This document shows, piece by piece, positions 1 to 12,460 of a DNA stretch of 64,000 bases (position 1 is the stretch's first letter; every line of letters begins with the position of its first letter). The translations under genes were made by a program, and so were the position numbers. Source of the stretch: Rhizomys pruinosus (Eukaryota > Chordata > Mammalia > Rodentia > Spalacidae); assembly GCA_009823505.1 (NCBI GenBank), contig VZQC01012261.1:1445437-1509436 (forward strand), read 5' to 3'. The notes beneath the pieces are model-generated. The model did not search any database, was not told where the DNA came from, and worked only from the letters and a program-made list of their open reading frames with translations.

Positions 1-1502
1 AAGGCAGAACAGCTCAGCCAGAGCTGTGTTTTGAATAGCCCTTTGGATCTCAGATCTCCTGAGAAATGCTTTCCAAACTTTTATGTCCAACCTGGTGCCC
101 AAGCATTTCTGAACTATGCATAATTGGTGGAAATGAGTATATGAGATCTGTGCTAGTCAGAATTACCCTAAAACCCCTCAAATTTGAGACAAAAATCAGG
201 ATTTAAAAGTTTTCAGTGCCTGGGGACAGCACATTAGGGACGCCAAGGGAAGGTCCAGTCTGCCTCTGAACTTACTTTATGGAAGCATTTCTGTCCAGGG
301 CCCAGCAGATCTTGAGACAGGACTATAGTTTTTATACATCCTTTGGAGCTCAGATCTGACCTCGGGATATTTTTTTAAACATACACAAAATGGCTCTGTC
401 ACATCAAACATGCTAAAAGGATACCAAGTTATCACTATAGGGATACAAGCTCAAGCCTGCAGCCCATGTTAAAGAAGATCATTTTTGTAAACTGATCCCA
501 AGAAAGGCCATTGCTAGCAGCACTGACTGTGGAGGAAAATGAACATCCCAGTAAGTGGAAATGCAACGACCTGGCCATCCCAGCAGCAGAGGAAAGCTTT
601 GGCAGAGACCTGCTCCATAGGCTGTTTAATTTTGTTTGGAGAAACTGAACTTTTGACAGATGAACTTCTTTTCCCCTGGACTGGTGTTTATCCAACAGAG
701 TTGTGGTTGTGAAATAATCCAGAATTCACGAGGTCAGAGAACGACCTGGTTTACACACAGACAGTTCCTCCCATCTCTCCCCACAGCTTCCCCAGGGAGG
801 TGTTTGGGTGGGCTGCTCTTCTGCTCATCTCTCAGATGGTCACCAGAGGACCTGCCAACCTCTTGGGCGTGGCCCTGTTCGTTCTGGCAGATCCATCAGA
901 CTCGGGTCTCAGTATCCTTTCCCACACTATGCTCTGAGCTTGAAACCATTCCAATACACTTGAATAAGCATCTTCCTATAATGTATTGGGAATCAGAAGC
1001 ATCAGTGAAATTAAAGCAATAATAATACGCTGGATTTTTTGTAATACCTTCTTTCATAAGAACATAGACTACCCTGTTGTGTTTTATTAGCTGCAGTGAA
1101 AGAATAATACAGTGTTGAATAAATTTGCTTAGGTTTATCTTTGAAACTTAAAAAAATTCCATTAACAAGAGGATTATTATAAGAAGTCTTTCCTTCTCCC
1201 TAGCCACCTGGTTCCTTGGTGCATAAATAAAGGTATTTTTTCCTGCCAGACACTCAGTCCTTGTGTTCTGTCCTCTGTGGTGGGTTATCATCCATGTACT
1301 TATGGCTCCACAATGAAGATAATCTCACTGGACACAAAATAAGTACTATGCGTTGCCTGCACATTTCCCATTCATTTCTGGGTAGACCGACTTATCCAGG
1401 AACAGTTTTACCTTCGAGTGATTTGCACAGAGCTCACAGCGTCTTGACAGTGCTGATGTGTGGCTGTTGAACTCACAATGTTCTTTTTCTTGCATTTTTC
1501 AG
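1..1502. other. Stard13: Stard13 intron upstream of exon A (partial)
   Basis: Non-coding sequence without any SINE or LINE I can recognise. Short open frames occur but none has a known domain or splice signals. It ends in a polypyrimidine tract and AG at 1501-1502, the acceptor of the next exon. An alternative promoter or first exon cannot be excluded; I see no CpG-rich block that would suggest one. Confidence 0.75.
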
Positions 1503-1574
1503 AAATCGAGGCGAAGGAGGCATGTGACTGGCTCCGTGCTGCTGGGTTCCCGCAGTACGCTCAGCTGTATGAGG
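1503..1574 (+). CDS. Stard13: Stard13 coding exon A, start of SAM domain
   Basis: Internal exon of 72 nt. The acceptor is a T-rich tract plus AG at 1501-1502 and the donor is GTACGT at 1575. It begins with two bases completing a Glu codon, then encodes IEAKEACDWLRAAGFPQY and a few more residues, and ends with one base of an Asp codon (phase 1). This is the first part of the SAM domain shared by the DLC RhoGAP family (DLC1, STARD13, STARD8). The next exon fits STARD13 rather than DLC1. STARD13 is a GTPase-activating protein for Rho, with a C-terminal START lipid-binding domain; it acts on the cytoskeleton and at membranes. The RhoGAP and START exons lie beyond the right edge and the first exon(s) beyond the left edge. 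Family assignment is from recalled sequence, not from a search. Confidence 0.93.
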
Positions 1575-2039
1575 GTACGTAAGTCTCCTTCACTCTTTAC
1601 AGAGAGAATACATTCGAGATGAACCAGGTGGACCTGAGCTATGTGATCACTTCCGGGCCTTTTCTTTGTTTTTTTTTTTTCTTTGCTTCCTTTCCTCCTC
1701 AGCCTGTGGAATGCTAGGCTTCTCCTGACACCAGTCTGGAACTGAGGCCCACCCCATTCCCGCTAGCTCTACTCCTGCTTCCCACCATGGATTCCCACCA
1801 ACCCTTCCCTATCCCTCTACATTGACAAATTTTCTAGAAGTCTCAAAACTGGTTGTTTAGAGAAGTCCCTTATTTGTGTTCACTTTATATGAAAAATGTT
1901 TATAGATCAGATGTCAGTCTTCTGAGTTTCGAGTGCAAATCTTTTCTTGCCAGCATTATACTTCTATTCAACAGTTCTTTAATAAATAGCTAACAGATCC
2001 ATTCTCCTCTATCTTACTGCTAGCTAAGATCATAATCAG

Positions 2040-2246
2040 TTTTTTATTTTTTATGTGAAATATATTGCCTACATATTTATAAGTGCACCCATGTTGTCCA
2101 ATGCAAAAGGTCAGAAGAAGGTGTCACATTACATGAAACTGGAGTTATGGACAGTTGTTAGCTGCCATGTGGGTACTAGGAGTTGAACCTGGGTCCTCTG
2201 CAAGCCAGCCAGTGCTCTTAACTACTGAGCCATCTCTTCAGCCCCA
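2040..2246 (-). repeat. B2 SINE, old copy
   Basis: Antisense B2: the tRNA-derived head reads on the minus strand from about 2246 (ggggctgaagagatggctca). Diverged, with poor CpG retention. Confidence 0.8.
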
Positions 2247-2249
2247 TAA

Positions 2250-2356
2250 TCAAGAATTCGCCATGTAGACAAGGATGGCGTTGAATTCATAGAGATCTGC
2301 CTGCTTGTAATTCCTGAGTACTGGGATTCAAAGTATTGTGCCACCATGCCCAGACA
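2250..2356 (-). repeat. B1 SINE fragment
   Basis: Diverged antisense B1 body ending in the usual complement of the head (accatgcccaga). It abuts the B2 to its left. Confidence 0.65.
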
Positions 2357-3207
2357 AAATCGAATCTTAACTGTTTTGTAGATTGTCCCTATATGTAGTG
2401 AATTAGAAGCATAGCAACAGTGAGGAGTTGGTATACTGGAGCTCAGTTGTGGAAGATTGTTGCTAGTGGTACTTATCACAAAATCACAAAGGTGTAGGTA
2501 AGATACAGGAATCTACAAGGAAAGCCAAAGGCTAATAGCACTGAACCTGTCACTACCATAGGCTCAAAGGGAGAGAGTATCAGCACCCAGGAGAGATGAA
2601 CCTTACGCACATCCTTGGAGGGAACGCATAGCTGGCCATGGGCACCTTGCAGAAAGAATGTAGAAAGAATCAAGGGATATATGTAGTTATCACATGTGCC
2701 TCCATGAATTTTGGCCATAACTTCCCATCTACCTAACACAAAAGGAAGCCAGAGGTCACAAGTCTTGGATGCATCCACCCTCACAGGTGGGTCTCAAAGC
2801 ATAAAACAAAGTGCAGGAAAGTGAAGTCAGGGGCTCAGGAGAAGGTACTTAGCACATCAAACAATGGCAGCTTCTTATCTTAATGGCACAGGCTGGAGAG
2901 AATCAGCAAAATTAATCTTTACTTGCAGACCACTTCCATATCTTCACCCACAACCTCAAGTTTATATTAAAAAAATATAGATTCCCATTCTCCAACAGCA
3001 GGTCACTAATTAGGAAGGAATAGCCCAGGATGGTAGGTGAGACTTCCTACATGGAAGGCTGAAAACTGAAACCCAAGTCTTTTCATCCTCAATATTTCCT
3101 ATAATCTATGCTCTATAAATAATGTGTTTTAACTGTGAACAGTCCATGAATGTCTAAGTTGTGCAGCAAGCTCAGAAATGTCAGACTGTGTTTAAACTAT
3201 GGGTTGA

Positions 3208-3401
3208 GGGGTGGAGAGATGACTCAGTGACTGCTCTTGCAGAGGACCTGGGTTGGATTCCCAGCACCCACATGGCACCTAAGAACCGTCTTTAACTCCA
3301 GTTCCAGGGGAATCCAACGCCTTCTTCTGATTCCGCAGCATTGCACCAACCTACATGCAGACAGTAATCTCATACACATAAAAAATAATAAATAAATAAA
3401 T
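3208..3401 (+). repeat. B2 SINE with target-site duplication
   Basis: Sense B2 with an A-rich tail. Flanked by imperfect direct repeats, aaactatgggttga before and aaaccatgggttga after. It lacks the 17-bp internal duplication seen in other copies of this window. Confidence 0.85.
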
Positions 3402-3499
3402 TTAAACCATGGGTTGAACAATATAAGAACAGAGCTTATTCTATGCCAGATATTCAAAAACCAGTAAAAACCAGTGTTCACTGAATGTTCTCACCACCA

Positions 3500-3625
3500 C
3501 CATAAAGTAGATATTATAATATTATCCCTCTTATACAGCTGAGGAGACAAAGATCCCAGGAGGTCAAGTGATTAACCAGAGAGACTCCAGCTCATTTCCC
3601 CAGGCTTTAGTACCTGTGCTTGTCA
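3500..3625 (+). repeat. MIR-like fragment
   Basis: Contains the decayed MIR core (cagctgaggagacaaag followed by caagtgatta), matching the typical 'gaggaaactgaggc ... taagtaactt' pattern. Old and divergent. Confidence 0.55.
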
Positions 3626-4472
3626 CTGTGACACACGCCCCTTGGCCAGGGGACTGAGGCAGTATTCATTCTGGTCCCACGGAGGATTCAGTTGCAGTGA
3701 TTGCTTCACCAGAAGGGGAATAGTTTCTCTTTCCAAGACACATGAAGAGTTAGAAACCATTAGCTTTAATACAACTGGCAAGGAATAAATGGTTCAAAAT
3801 AAAGGATGGTGTCCCAGTGGTAATGAGCAGGCATTTAAATGTGACATTGGCTGCTATGCCAAGTGATTTCTCTAGAGTTTTACTAATGAATGAGGTACCT
3901 AAAATTAATGCCATGCTCTGAATATTGACAGTGACCTCCTGAGTTGGCATGGGCAGAGAAGTCATGGTGTTGGAATTCTGTTTCTTTGCATAGTGTTAGT
4001 TGTATTGAGTATTATAACTCTTGAGGATGACTGAAGATTTCTCTACGAAGGAAAACATCAGAGACCACTGAATGTTGGGTATTTTGGGAAATGTCCTTTC
4101 TGAAGGGAAAAAAATATGCCAAACTATATCTTCTGCAAAATTTTGATAATAATCGTCTGTGATCTATGTTGTAGGTGAATGATAAGAATGGAAAAGCTCT
4201 ACTCTAAGTCCACATCAATGCATATCTGATAAAAATGCAGGTGCTGAGCTTTTAATCCTACCCGAGGTCAGCACTTGATTATTTTCATATTTTCCATTTA
4301 CTCTCAAAAGCATTTTCTGTGATAAAAATAAAATTGTGTGTTATTTTAAACACCAACAGCAATAATAACAGTTAAGATCAGTGATTTGTGTAGACCTTGG
4401 TGACCTGAGTTGTTGGCACCCATTCAGATCCAGCAAGGGATGTAAACCTGTGTCTCTCCTTTTCTCTCTTAG

Positions 4473-4554
4473 ATTCACAGTTTCCCATCAACATTGTGGC
4501 TGTGAAAAAAGATCATGATTTTCTTGAAAAGGACCTTGTAGAACCTCTTTGCAG
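4473..4554 (+). CDS. Stard13: Stard13 coding exon B, middle of SAM domain
   Basis: Internal exon of 82 nt with acceptor AG at 4471-4472 and donor GTAAAT at 4555. It starts with two bases completing the Asp codon opened by exon A, encodes SQF then PINIVAVKKDHDFLEKD and VEPLC, and leaves two bases (AG) of an Arg codon. The DSQFPINIVAV segment separates STARD13 from DLC1, which has a different sequence here (recalled). The phase match with both neighbouring exons is strong evidence that all three belong to one transcript. The second Lys of VAVKKDH may be a lineage substitution; the human protein as I recall it has Asn there. It encodes the central helices of the SAM domain. Confidence 0.94.
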
Positions 4555-4618
4555 GTAAATCATATTTTTGGATTTTTTTAAGCTATCAATTCTGCTTTTT
4601 TAAATTTATATATTATAC

Positions 4619-4625
<7 letters not shown>

Positions 4626-4656
<31 letters not shown>
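4626..4656. repeat. (TA)n microsatellite
   Basis: About 15 uninterrupted TA units directly at the 3' end of the minus-strand L1, probably grown from its A-rich tail. Confidence 0.9.
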
Positions 4657-4658
<2 letters not shown>

Positions 4659-6023
4659 ATCAAATCTAGACCCGTGTCCCCCATCCCTCCACCCCCACCA
4701 GATCTCATGCATTCTGCCAAACATGATTTTTATCTCTTTCTCAGTCTTTCTCAATATTCTCCATGTGGAACTTACTGTTTTGAGCAGAAGTTCATGTTTC
4801 ACGTCAGTTCTTTGATGCAGTCTTTCTGTTGTTATTGTTGTTGTTTCCACATATGCATCACTCCCAACTGCTTGGACAAAAAGCTCAAGGGGCCATGCAC
4901 AAGAATATTACAACTAGGTAATTGGCATTAGCATCCCCAGATGAGGGAACCATTCAATGTTGTTTTTCTGGACTGTGTTACTTCACTCAGCATGATGTCC
5001 TCTAGCTCAGCCATTTTCCTGCAAAGCTCATGATGTGTCTTTCTTTACTGCTGCATCGAACTCCATGTGGATGTACCACATTTTCTCTATCCACCATCAG
5101 TTGAGGGGCATTGGTTGGTTCCAGCTCCTTGCTATTGTGAAGAGGCTGAAATAAACATTGCCGTTCATGTATCTCTGTCGGTGGGTGGTCTTGAGGGTAC
5201 ACGCCCAGGAGTGGTATGGCTGTGTCTGGTGGCAAGTTCATTCAAGTCTTCCAAGGGTTCTCACACTGCTTTCCCATAGTGGCTGTACGAGTTTACATTC
5301 CCACCAGCAGTGGATGAGTGTTTTCCCTTTCCCCACAACCTCTCCAGCACTTGGTATCATTTGTTTTCTTGATCCTAGCCAGTCTTATTGGAGTAAGATG
5401 ATATCTTAAAGTGGTTTTATTTGCATTTCCTTAATGATTATGATGGTGGAACACTTCTTAAGGTGTTTCTCAGCCATCTCTAATTCCTCACTTGTGAAGT
5501 CTCTGTTCAGCTCTTTGTTCCATCTATTGAGTGGGTCATTTGTTTTCTTTCTTCTTTGTTTTTTGAGTAGTTTATATATTCTGGAAATCAATGCCTTTCA
5601 GATGTTTCTGTCATGAAGGTTTCCTCCCACTCTGTGGGATTTCTCTTCACTTCCTTGATTGTTTCTTTTGCTATACAAGCTTTTGAGTTTAATGAGGTCC
5701 CATTTGTCAATGTCGACCTTAATTCTTGTCAACTGCTCTGTCTTATTTGGAAGTCTTTTCCTACGCCTAGTCTTGTAGTCTGCTGCCAACTTTTTCTTTA
5801 TCACCTTCAGAGTTTGGGGTTTCACGTTGATGGTCTTTGATCCATCTGGAGTGACTTTTGTACAGGGCGAGAGGTAGGGGTTAATTTCATTCTTCTACAA
5901 GTGATGATCCAGTTTTCCAACACCACTTGCTGAAGATGCTTGTTTTTCTCCATTGTGTCTTCTGGCCCCTTTCAAATATGAATGGCTGAAATGAAATGTA
6001 TGTGCTCAAGTTTGGATCTTCGG

Positions 6024-6050
6024 TTTTTTTTTTTTTTTTTTTTTTTTTTT
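6024..6050. repeat. poly(T) run in L1
   Basis: 27 consecutive T. L1 copies elsewhere in the window have a short T-run plus about 30 bases of unique sequence here, so the homopolymer replaces some L1 sequence. Confidence 0.9.
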
Positions 6051-6769
6051 GTGCCCGTACCAGGCTGTTTTTTTATAGACTATAGCCCTACAGTATAGTT
6101 TGAAGTCTGGTATAAGATATCCCCCTGTAGTTCTTTTCACTCAAGGTGTTTGGCTTATTTGGGGTCTTTTGTTTATCCAAAGAATTTAAGACTTTTTTTT
6201 TTCCAAGCCTGTGAAGAAACTCTTGGGGATTTTTGATGGGATTGCGTTAAATCTATACAAGACTTTCACGTAGAATGGACATTTTTTACCAATGTTATTT
6301 TCCCAATCCATGAGGCAATGGGAGGGTTTTTCCATCTTCCGATGTCTTCAATTTCTTTCTTTAAAGGTTTAAAATGTTTTTGAAGAGATCTTTGGTGTCT
6401 TTGGTTAGGTTTGTTCCTAGAAATTTTATTGTTTTTGAGGCTATTGTGGTGGAAGGTCTCTTTGAATTCTTTCTCCGTTGCTTGTTCTTGGTTGTAAAGA
6501 AAGCCATTGATTTTTTAGGTTAATTTGTATCCTGCCACTTTGCTGAAGCTGTTAATCATTTCTAGGAGTTTTATGGTGGAGTTTTTAGCATCCCTTAGCG
6601 AACAGTCATATCATCAGCAAATAGTGATAGCTTGACTTCCTCTTTTCCAATTCGTACTCCTTTAATTTCCTTTTCTTGCCTTATTGCTCTAGCAAGTGTT
6701 TCGAGCGCATATTGAAGAGGAGTGGTGACAGGGAGCAGCCCTGCTGGTTCTACCTTTAAAGGAATGTTT

Positions 6770-6935
6770 TGGCCAGGCGTGGTGGCCCACGCCTTTAATC
6801 TAGCACTTGGGAGCAGAGGCGCGGATCTTTGTGAGTTCAAGGCCCAGCCTGGTCTACAGAGTGAGTTCCAGGACACCTGAGCTAAGGGAGACCCTGTCTC
6901 GAAAGACCAAAAATAAAAAATAAATAAATAAATAA
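6770..6935 (+). repeat. B1 SINE inside L1
   Basis: Sense B1 starting ggccaggcgtggtggccca, with an A-rich tail. Flanking L1 sequence is duplicated (aaggaatgttttg / aagggaatgttctg), as expected for target-primed insertion. Confidence 0.9.
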
Positions 6936-9900
6936 GGGAATGTTCTGTCATTTCCCCATTTAGGATGTATTGGCTGTGGGTTTCCGTAATGGGTTTTGAT
7001 TACATTGAGGAATGATCCACCCTCCAATCCAATTCCTTCTAGGACTTTAAGCATGAAGGGATGCGGATTTTGCAAAGGCTTTTCTCATCAATTGAGAGAT
7101 GTGGTGTGGTTTTGGTTTTCATTCCATTTATGTGTTTGACAATGTTTATTGATTTTTGTTTGTTGAACCATCCCTGCATCTCTGGTATGAATCCAATTTG
7201 GTCCTGATGGATATCTTCTTGATGTGGTCTGTATGCGATTTGCCAGTATCCTGTTTAGAATTTTGGCATCTGGTTCATTAGGGAGAGGGTCTATAATTCT
7301 CCTTTTTAGTTGTATCTTTGCTCGTTTTGGTAATAGAGTGATGCTGCTTCATAGAAGGAATTTGGGAGAATTTCCTCTGATTGTATCCTTCTAAGCAGTT
7401 TCAGTAATAATGGTTGCAGGTCTTTTTGAAATGTTTTATAGAATTCTGCCGTGAAACCATCTGGGCCTGGGCTTTTTAGTTGGGAGGTTTCTTACTACAT
7501 CTTCAATTTCTTCATGTATTAGGGTCTGTTTAAGCTGTGGATCTCTTTGGTTGAGCTTTGGTGATTCCCAAGGATTTCAGATATCATCTTTCTCTAGGTT
7601 TTCAAACTTGGTAGAGTATAGGTTTTTGAGTATTCCCGTATATTTTCTGGTCTTTCCTTGTCTGTTGTGATGTTCCCTTTTCATCATGGATTGTATTTAT
7701 TTGGAGTTGTTCTCTTTCTTTGGTTACTGGGTTTAGGGTCTGTCAATCTATTTTATTTTTTCAAGAACCAACTTTTGAATTCATTGATTTTTTTGTATTG
7801 TTTTCTTTGTTTTATTTCACTGATTTCTGCTCTGATTTTTGTTATTTTCCTGTCTGTTGCATTAGGGTTCATCTGTTGTTGCCTCTCAGTGCTTTTAGCT
7901 GTAGTGTTAGATCATTCTTGTGCTCTTTCTGTTTTTCTATGTAGGCACCCAGGGCTATAAAAATCCCTCTTAGGACTGATTTTAAGGTATCCCATATTTT
8001 GGTTGTGTTGTGATTGCATTGTCATTCAGTTCCAGGAATGCTTTTATTTCTTTCTTTATCTCTTCCTTGACCATTCATTATTCAACGAGTGTGTTTAGTC
8101 CCTGTGTTCTTGTAGGCAGTAGGGCTTAACCTGTTGTTGATGTTGAGCTTTATTGCACTGTGGTGCTGATAGGAATGCATGAATTATTTCCAATCTTTTT
8201 GTATTTATGGGGTTTCTTCTGTGTCCAGTATGTGGTCGTTTTGGGGAACTGTTCTGTGGGGTGCTGAATAGAAGTGTATTCTCTGGTATTAGGTGGGATA
8301 TTGTAGAGTCCATGAAGGTCCATTTGTTGTATATATCATTCAGTTCAGATGTTCTCTCTGTTTTTTTCTTTGTCCTGTTGACCTATTCAAAAGACGCAGT
8401 GGGGTATTGAACCTCCCTACTATGAGTGTACTGGGGTTAGTGTTGACTTTGGTCTGGAGAATTGTCTTTATAAAGTTTGGTGCAAAGAGTAGTTTGGTGG
8501 CATATATATTCATAATGTGAAATCTTCTTGGTGAATTGTTCCGCTTGATAAAATGTAATGGCCTTCTTCTGTCATTCTTTATTTTACTTGAAGTCTGTTT
8601 TGTCTGATATTAAAATGCAACAACCTGCTTTCTTTTGGTACCCATTGCTTGGAATATTTTTTTCCATCCTTTCACTTTAAGGTGGTGCCTGTCCTGAAGG
8701 TAAGATGTGTTTCTGTAGACAGCATATCGATGGATTCTGTTTCCTAATCCATGTCCCAGTCTATGTCTTTTTATTGGGATTTAGTCCATTAATATTTAGG
8801 TTATGACTGATAGGTTTGTGTGCTTCCTTTTGCCTTACCAATTGTGGTTTGGGTTAGGTTTCTACTTCTGCAGTTATGCTTTTATGATTTCTCTTCTAGG
8901 TGCTGGGGTTGGTTTGCTCCTTTTTCGTCCTTTGAATTGCTTCAAGTATTCTCTGAAGGGGTTTGTTTCTGGACATGTATTCTTTCCACTTGTTTATGTC
9001 ATGGAAGGTTTTCTTCTCTCCTTTCAACTATAATTGACATTTTTATAGTAACCGCGGTTGGCATCTATTGTCCTTTAACACTGGGAATGCTTTTCTACAC
9101 GTTCTTCTTCTTTCATAATTTGCATTGAGAAGTCAGTTTAATTCTGATAGGTTTCCCCTCTTATAGGTCACTTTTCGTTTTTCTCTTGTGGCTTTAGGAG
9201 GATTTTGTCTTTGTTTGGGTGTCTGCATTTTAACTACGATTGGCGTGGAGAATTTCTTTTCTATATTTGTATGTTTGGATTTCTATTTGCTTCTTGTATT
9301 TGTATTGGTTTGTCTTTTTTAGTTTGGGGTTTTCATCTATTATTCTGTTGAAGATATGGTCCATACCATTTCTTTTGGGATTCTTCTCCTTCCTCTATTC
9401 CTATGATGGGTTTGATCTTTCATAGTGTCCCACATATCCTGGTTGTTCTGCTTTTGTGTATTTTTAAATTTTTCATAATCTTTCCTTGCAGGTTTTTAGT
9501 TGCTCTGTGCTATCTTCCAGGTCTGATATTCTTTGTTCTGCTTCCTCCATTCTGCTTCTGAGGCTTTTTCCATTCCTTTCCTCTTGATTGGATGAGTGTT
9601 TGATTTCCTTTTTCATTTCCTCTTCCGATTTCTTTAGTATTTCTACTTCTTTTTGGAGCTTCTCAATCTCTTCCTGTAGCTCTTTGCTTCGCTGGTTGGT
9701 TTCCTTATCTTTTTCAGCATGGGATCTTTTCAGTGTTTCTACTTCCTTCCGGAGTTTGTCATTCTCTCTCTCTAGGTCCTTCTTGAGTTCTTCATTCTCT
9801 TTTCTTAGTTATTTGATTTGCTCTTTATAATCTTGTAGTTCTTTAAATATGTTCCCAATTGTGTTTCTGATATTTGTGACTTGGGGCATCCCCAGAGGGA

Positions 9901-10160
9901 GCCCACTGTAGGAATCTTCCATCGGGTTGGTAGAGCTTGGTGTGGGATTATCCTGCCCCTTTCCCATGTTGTCTCTTCTTCTTGTTCCTGGCATATGGGC
10001 TTCTCCTTGCCTGTATTCCAATGTGAGTCCTAAATGCCTCTTCACTGTGTTGAAGGCTTGCTTTGCTTGCCTCCTTCAGATGCCTTTGTAATCTCAGTTG
10101 GGGGTGGGGGTGCCCGGTACCTGCACTTCAGCTAGTCTCAGGAGATCTCAGATCCAGCAT

Positions 10161-10468
10161 TTTTGGTTTTTATTTCTTTCATTTGTCAGTCTCTACTCGG
10201 TAGCACTAAGTTGAGAGGTGGGTGGAACAATTCATTAATATTTCCTGTGTGGCCACTGTGTGCCAGGCACTGGTCCTATACAATGAGCACTATCCATTCA
10301 TGTTTTTGTAGAGCTTAAGTTTAAACCCTAGTAAGAGGCTTCAGACTTTAGATTAGAAAAGAAGAGAAGGATCAGTGAAGGAAAGAGGGAAGGGAGGGAA
10401 GATTATTTCAGAGTATGTTAAATGCCATTTAAAAGTTAAAAAGGACTAAAACAATGGGTGGAAAGCAC
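10161..10468. other. intronic sequence with a possible MIR
   Basis: Includes gtgccaggcactg near 10260, a motif typical of MIR/L2-class elements. Nothing else recognised. Confidence 0.45.
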
Positions 10469-11137
10469 AGACTCATTGCTGGAGGAGTTAACACGTGCAG
10501 TGTCAGCAAAGGATGCAGGCTCTGGGAAATCCTGCCTGTGTTCAGTTTGACAGGGTTTCCTAGAAAGCCAAGCGGTTCTATCTTCAAATTAGAATATGTA
10601 AGGCCAAGCAAATCTGTCATCAAACTGGCATATTTACATTTCTACAATGTGATATAATCTGTAAGGAGCCAAGATACATATGAAGAATTCTCTTCCCTAA
10701 AACACTTGCAGTCTGGTTGAAGACCTGAGGCACAAATAAATACATGACCAATTAAATAGCAACTGTGCCTTGATTGATAATTTTCAAAACCCAATGGGAT
10801 CTATATTCTTAGGCAATTTAATTCTGCATGAGAAATTATCTGTCTGTAGAACTTTGAAATGTCCTGACTTAAGCCCTAGAAAGACCCAGAAACAGATGTT
10901 AGTTACAGGAGGTTTTTCACTTCTCCAAGGCTGTACAGCTTTTTGTACAACAAAAGGACTTTAAAATCCAGTTACGGGGACCATCAGTCCACTCTTCTTT
11001 CTAGTATATCCTGCATTTGACATTTAAGATATCATTGTTGGGGCTGGAGAGATGGCCTAGCGGTTAAGAGCACTGACTGCTCTTGCAGAGGACCCGGGTT
11101 CGATCCCCAGCACCCACATGGCAGCTGAGAACCATCT
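10469..11137 (+). repeat. direct duplicate, copy 1 (about 669 bp)
   Basis: By eye identical to 12705-13373 (offset 2,236 bp), including a 64-residue open frame (10770-10964 and 13006-13200) with the same translation. Copy 1 runs into a B2 and stops at the single N at 11192. Identity this high in non-coding intron suggests a very recent duplication or an assembly artefact. Confidence 0.9.
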
Positions 11138-11191
11138 GTAACTTCAATTCCAGGAGAACTCCAGTTTCAGGAGAATCCGACACCCTCTTCT
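11040..11191 (+). repeat. B2 SINE, truncated at N
   Basis: Sense B2 whose first about 97 bases match the B2 at 13275. From 11138 it switches to the subfamily with the 17-bp internal duplication. It is cut at 11192. Confidence 0.85.
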
Positions 11192-11192
11192 N
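11192..11192. other. single unresolved base (N), likely contig or gap-fill junction
   Basis: Sequence jumps from a B2 directly into degraded L1. Confidence 0.8.
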
Positions 11193-12460
11193 ATGCTGGC
11201 TTCATAGAGAAGAATCTGGGAAGAAACTCACTCCGTTTGTATCAACTCACAGCAACCATTGAATATTAATGTTTGTAGGTATCCTTTTTGAAATATTTAT
11301 AGAATTCTTCTGTGAAAACATCTAGGGCCGCGTGTTTTTTTGGTGGGTGAGGCCCTTTGCTGTTTTATTACATCATTCGAATTTGCTTGGGACAATTTAC
11401 CCTTATTAAGCGATCCCTGTATTACCTTGAGCGGCGAGTGCTCTTCCTTTTGTGGTTGCCCCCAATGATTTGGAAACCAGCCCGTCATACCCTGAACCTG
11501 ATTTCTCCTCAGAATATTCAGCTTCCATGTTCTTACGATAGCGCCATCTTCTTCCATGTCCAAATCTAAACTACAATAGAGTATATAGGATTTTAAATAA
11601 TTTTAAGTAATTTTTTTTTTTTTTTTTTTCTTTTTCTATTTTCTGTGATTAAAATTGTTTCACTCAAATAATCCCCTGCCTAGCCCAAGTGAACCCTATA
11701 TTCGCCTTTCATCACATGATATCTCTAATTTGATTTGAGACCAACCTGGAGAGGGAAACAAGCAGTTATTTGTCACTTCTTCTGTTATTTTAAGGTATTA
11801 AGTACCCTGAGCTGTGGAAAGAATGAATAAAGTTATTTCAGAGTCTGTTCTATTGCTGTTGTTTCCCTGTCTTGCTATTTTTTCGTCGTCAAAAGTAACA
11901 CCGCTTTTGTCATTCCCAGATTCTGAGAAGACGGTGTATATGCTATGGTTTCGTTCATTGTATAACGTATCAGATTATTTCAGTCAATATATTGCCCAAG
12001 ATCTCAGTGCTCTGAATTTTTTGGTTATCTTCTGTGGTGACTGGACTCTGCGTTCTGAGTTCATAATTTGTGTGGCGAGCTGTGGCTCTAAAGTACTTTA
12101 GCTGGAGTGTTAGATCGTTCTGTTTTTTTTTTAATGTAGGCATTGATGGACGACGTATTAAGGAACGTATGTACCTTAAGACAGCGTTCCATAGTTAGAG
12201 GACAGACTCTGGTGACTCTTCTGAGCTGGAACCAAAGTTGTACCACATTTAAAGAGTTCTCGTAAACACTGAGGATTGTATTATATTTAAAAGTTCTGGG
12301 GCAAAACGCATCCAAGTATTCCTCTCTCTTTTGGAATTGTTCTGGAGACATTTTCCTCATCTAAACCACCTCCAAAGTGTGCTAAATTGCTTCTGCGCCT
12401 AGAGATTAATCTAGAACAGCTTGAGAGCAAATGCCAACCAATGCCTATAGGCGTAACCAA
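11193..12460 (-). mobile_element. very divergent L1 segment
   Basis: Patches follow the L1 ORF2 sequence seen cleanly at 30410-31060: atgctggcttcatagaag-like at 11193, tagaattct-tgtgaaa around 11300, and gctggagtgttagatcgttct near 12100. Mismatches and indels between patches are dense. This is either an unusually decayed L1 or low-quality sequence. A 22-nt T run lies near 11610. Confidence 0.6.

Larger units (their letters stand above)
1575..4472 (+). other. Stard13: Stard13 intron between exons A and B
   Basis: Intron of 2,898 bp bounded by GT (1575) and AG (4471-4472) with a CT-rich acceptor tract. It contains two B2 copies, a B1 remnant and a MIR-like fragment (listed separately). The stretches 1575-2039, 2357-3207 and 3640-4472 show nothing I recognise. 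Confidence 0.85.
4657..10160 (-). mobile_element. LINE-1, nearly full length, defective
   Basis: Minus-strand L1. The 3' UTR begins near 4657. ORF2 remnants run through about 5000-8700: the C-terminal part (about 5000-5830), a reverse-transcriptase fragment (around 6600-7075) and endonuclease-related sequence (around 8100-8700). A coiled-coil-rich ORF1 remnant lies at about 9500-10045, with an initiating Met near 10045. A few dozen bases beyond resemble the 5' region of the L1 near 48.2 kb. Many stops and frameshifts make it non-autonomous. It is interrupted by a B1 at 6770-6935 and a 27-T run at 6024-6050. The exact 5' boundary is uncertain. Confidence 0.88.

Noticed and set aside
660..1022. 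120-codon plus-strand frame as an alternative Stard13 first exon
   Set aside because: No Kozak context, CpG block or donor at a fitting position could be tied to it, and no resemblance to known STARD13 N-termini as I recall them.
5406..7960. Numerous 60-120-codon frames on both strands
   Set aside because: Fragments or antisense shadows of the decayed minus-strand L1.
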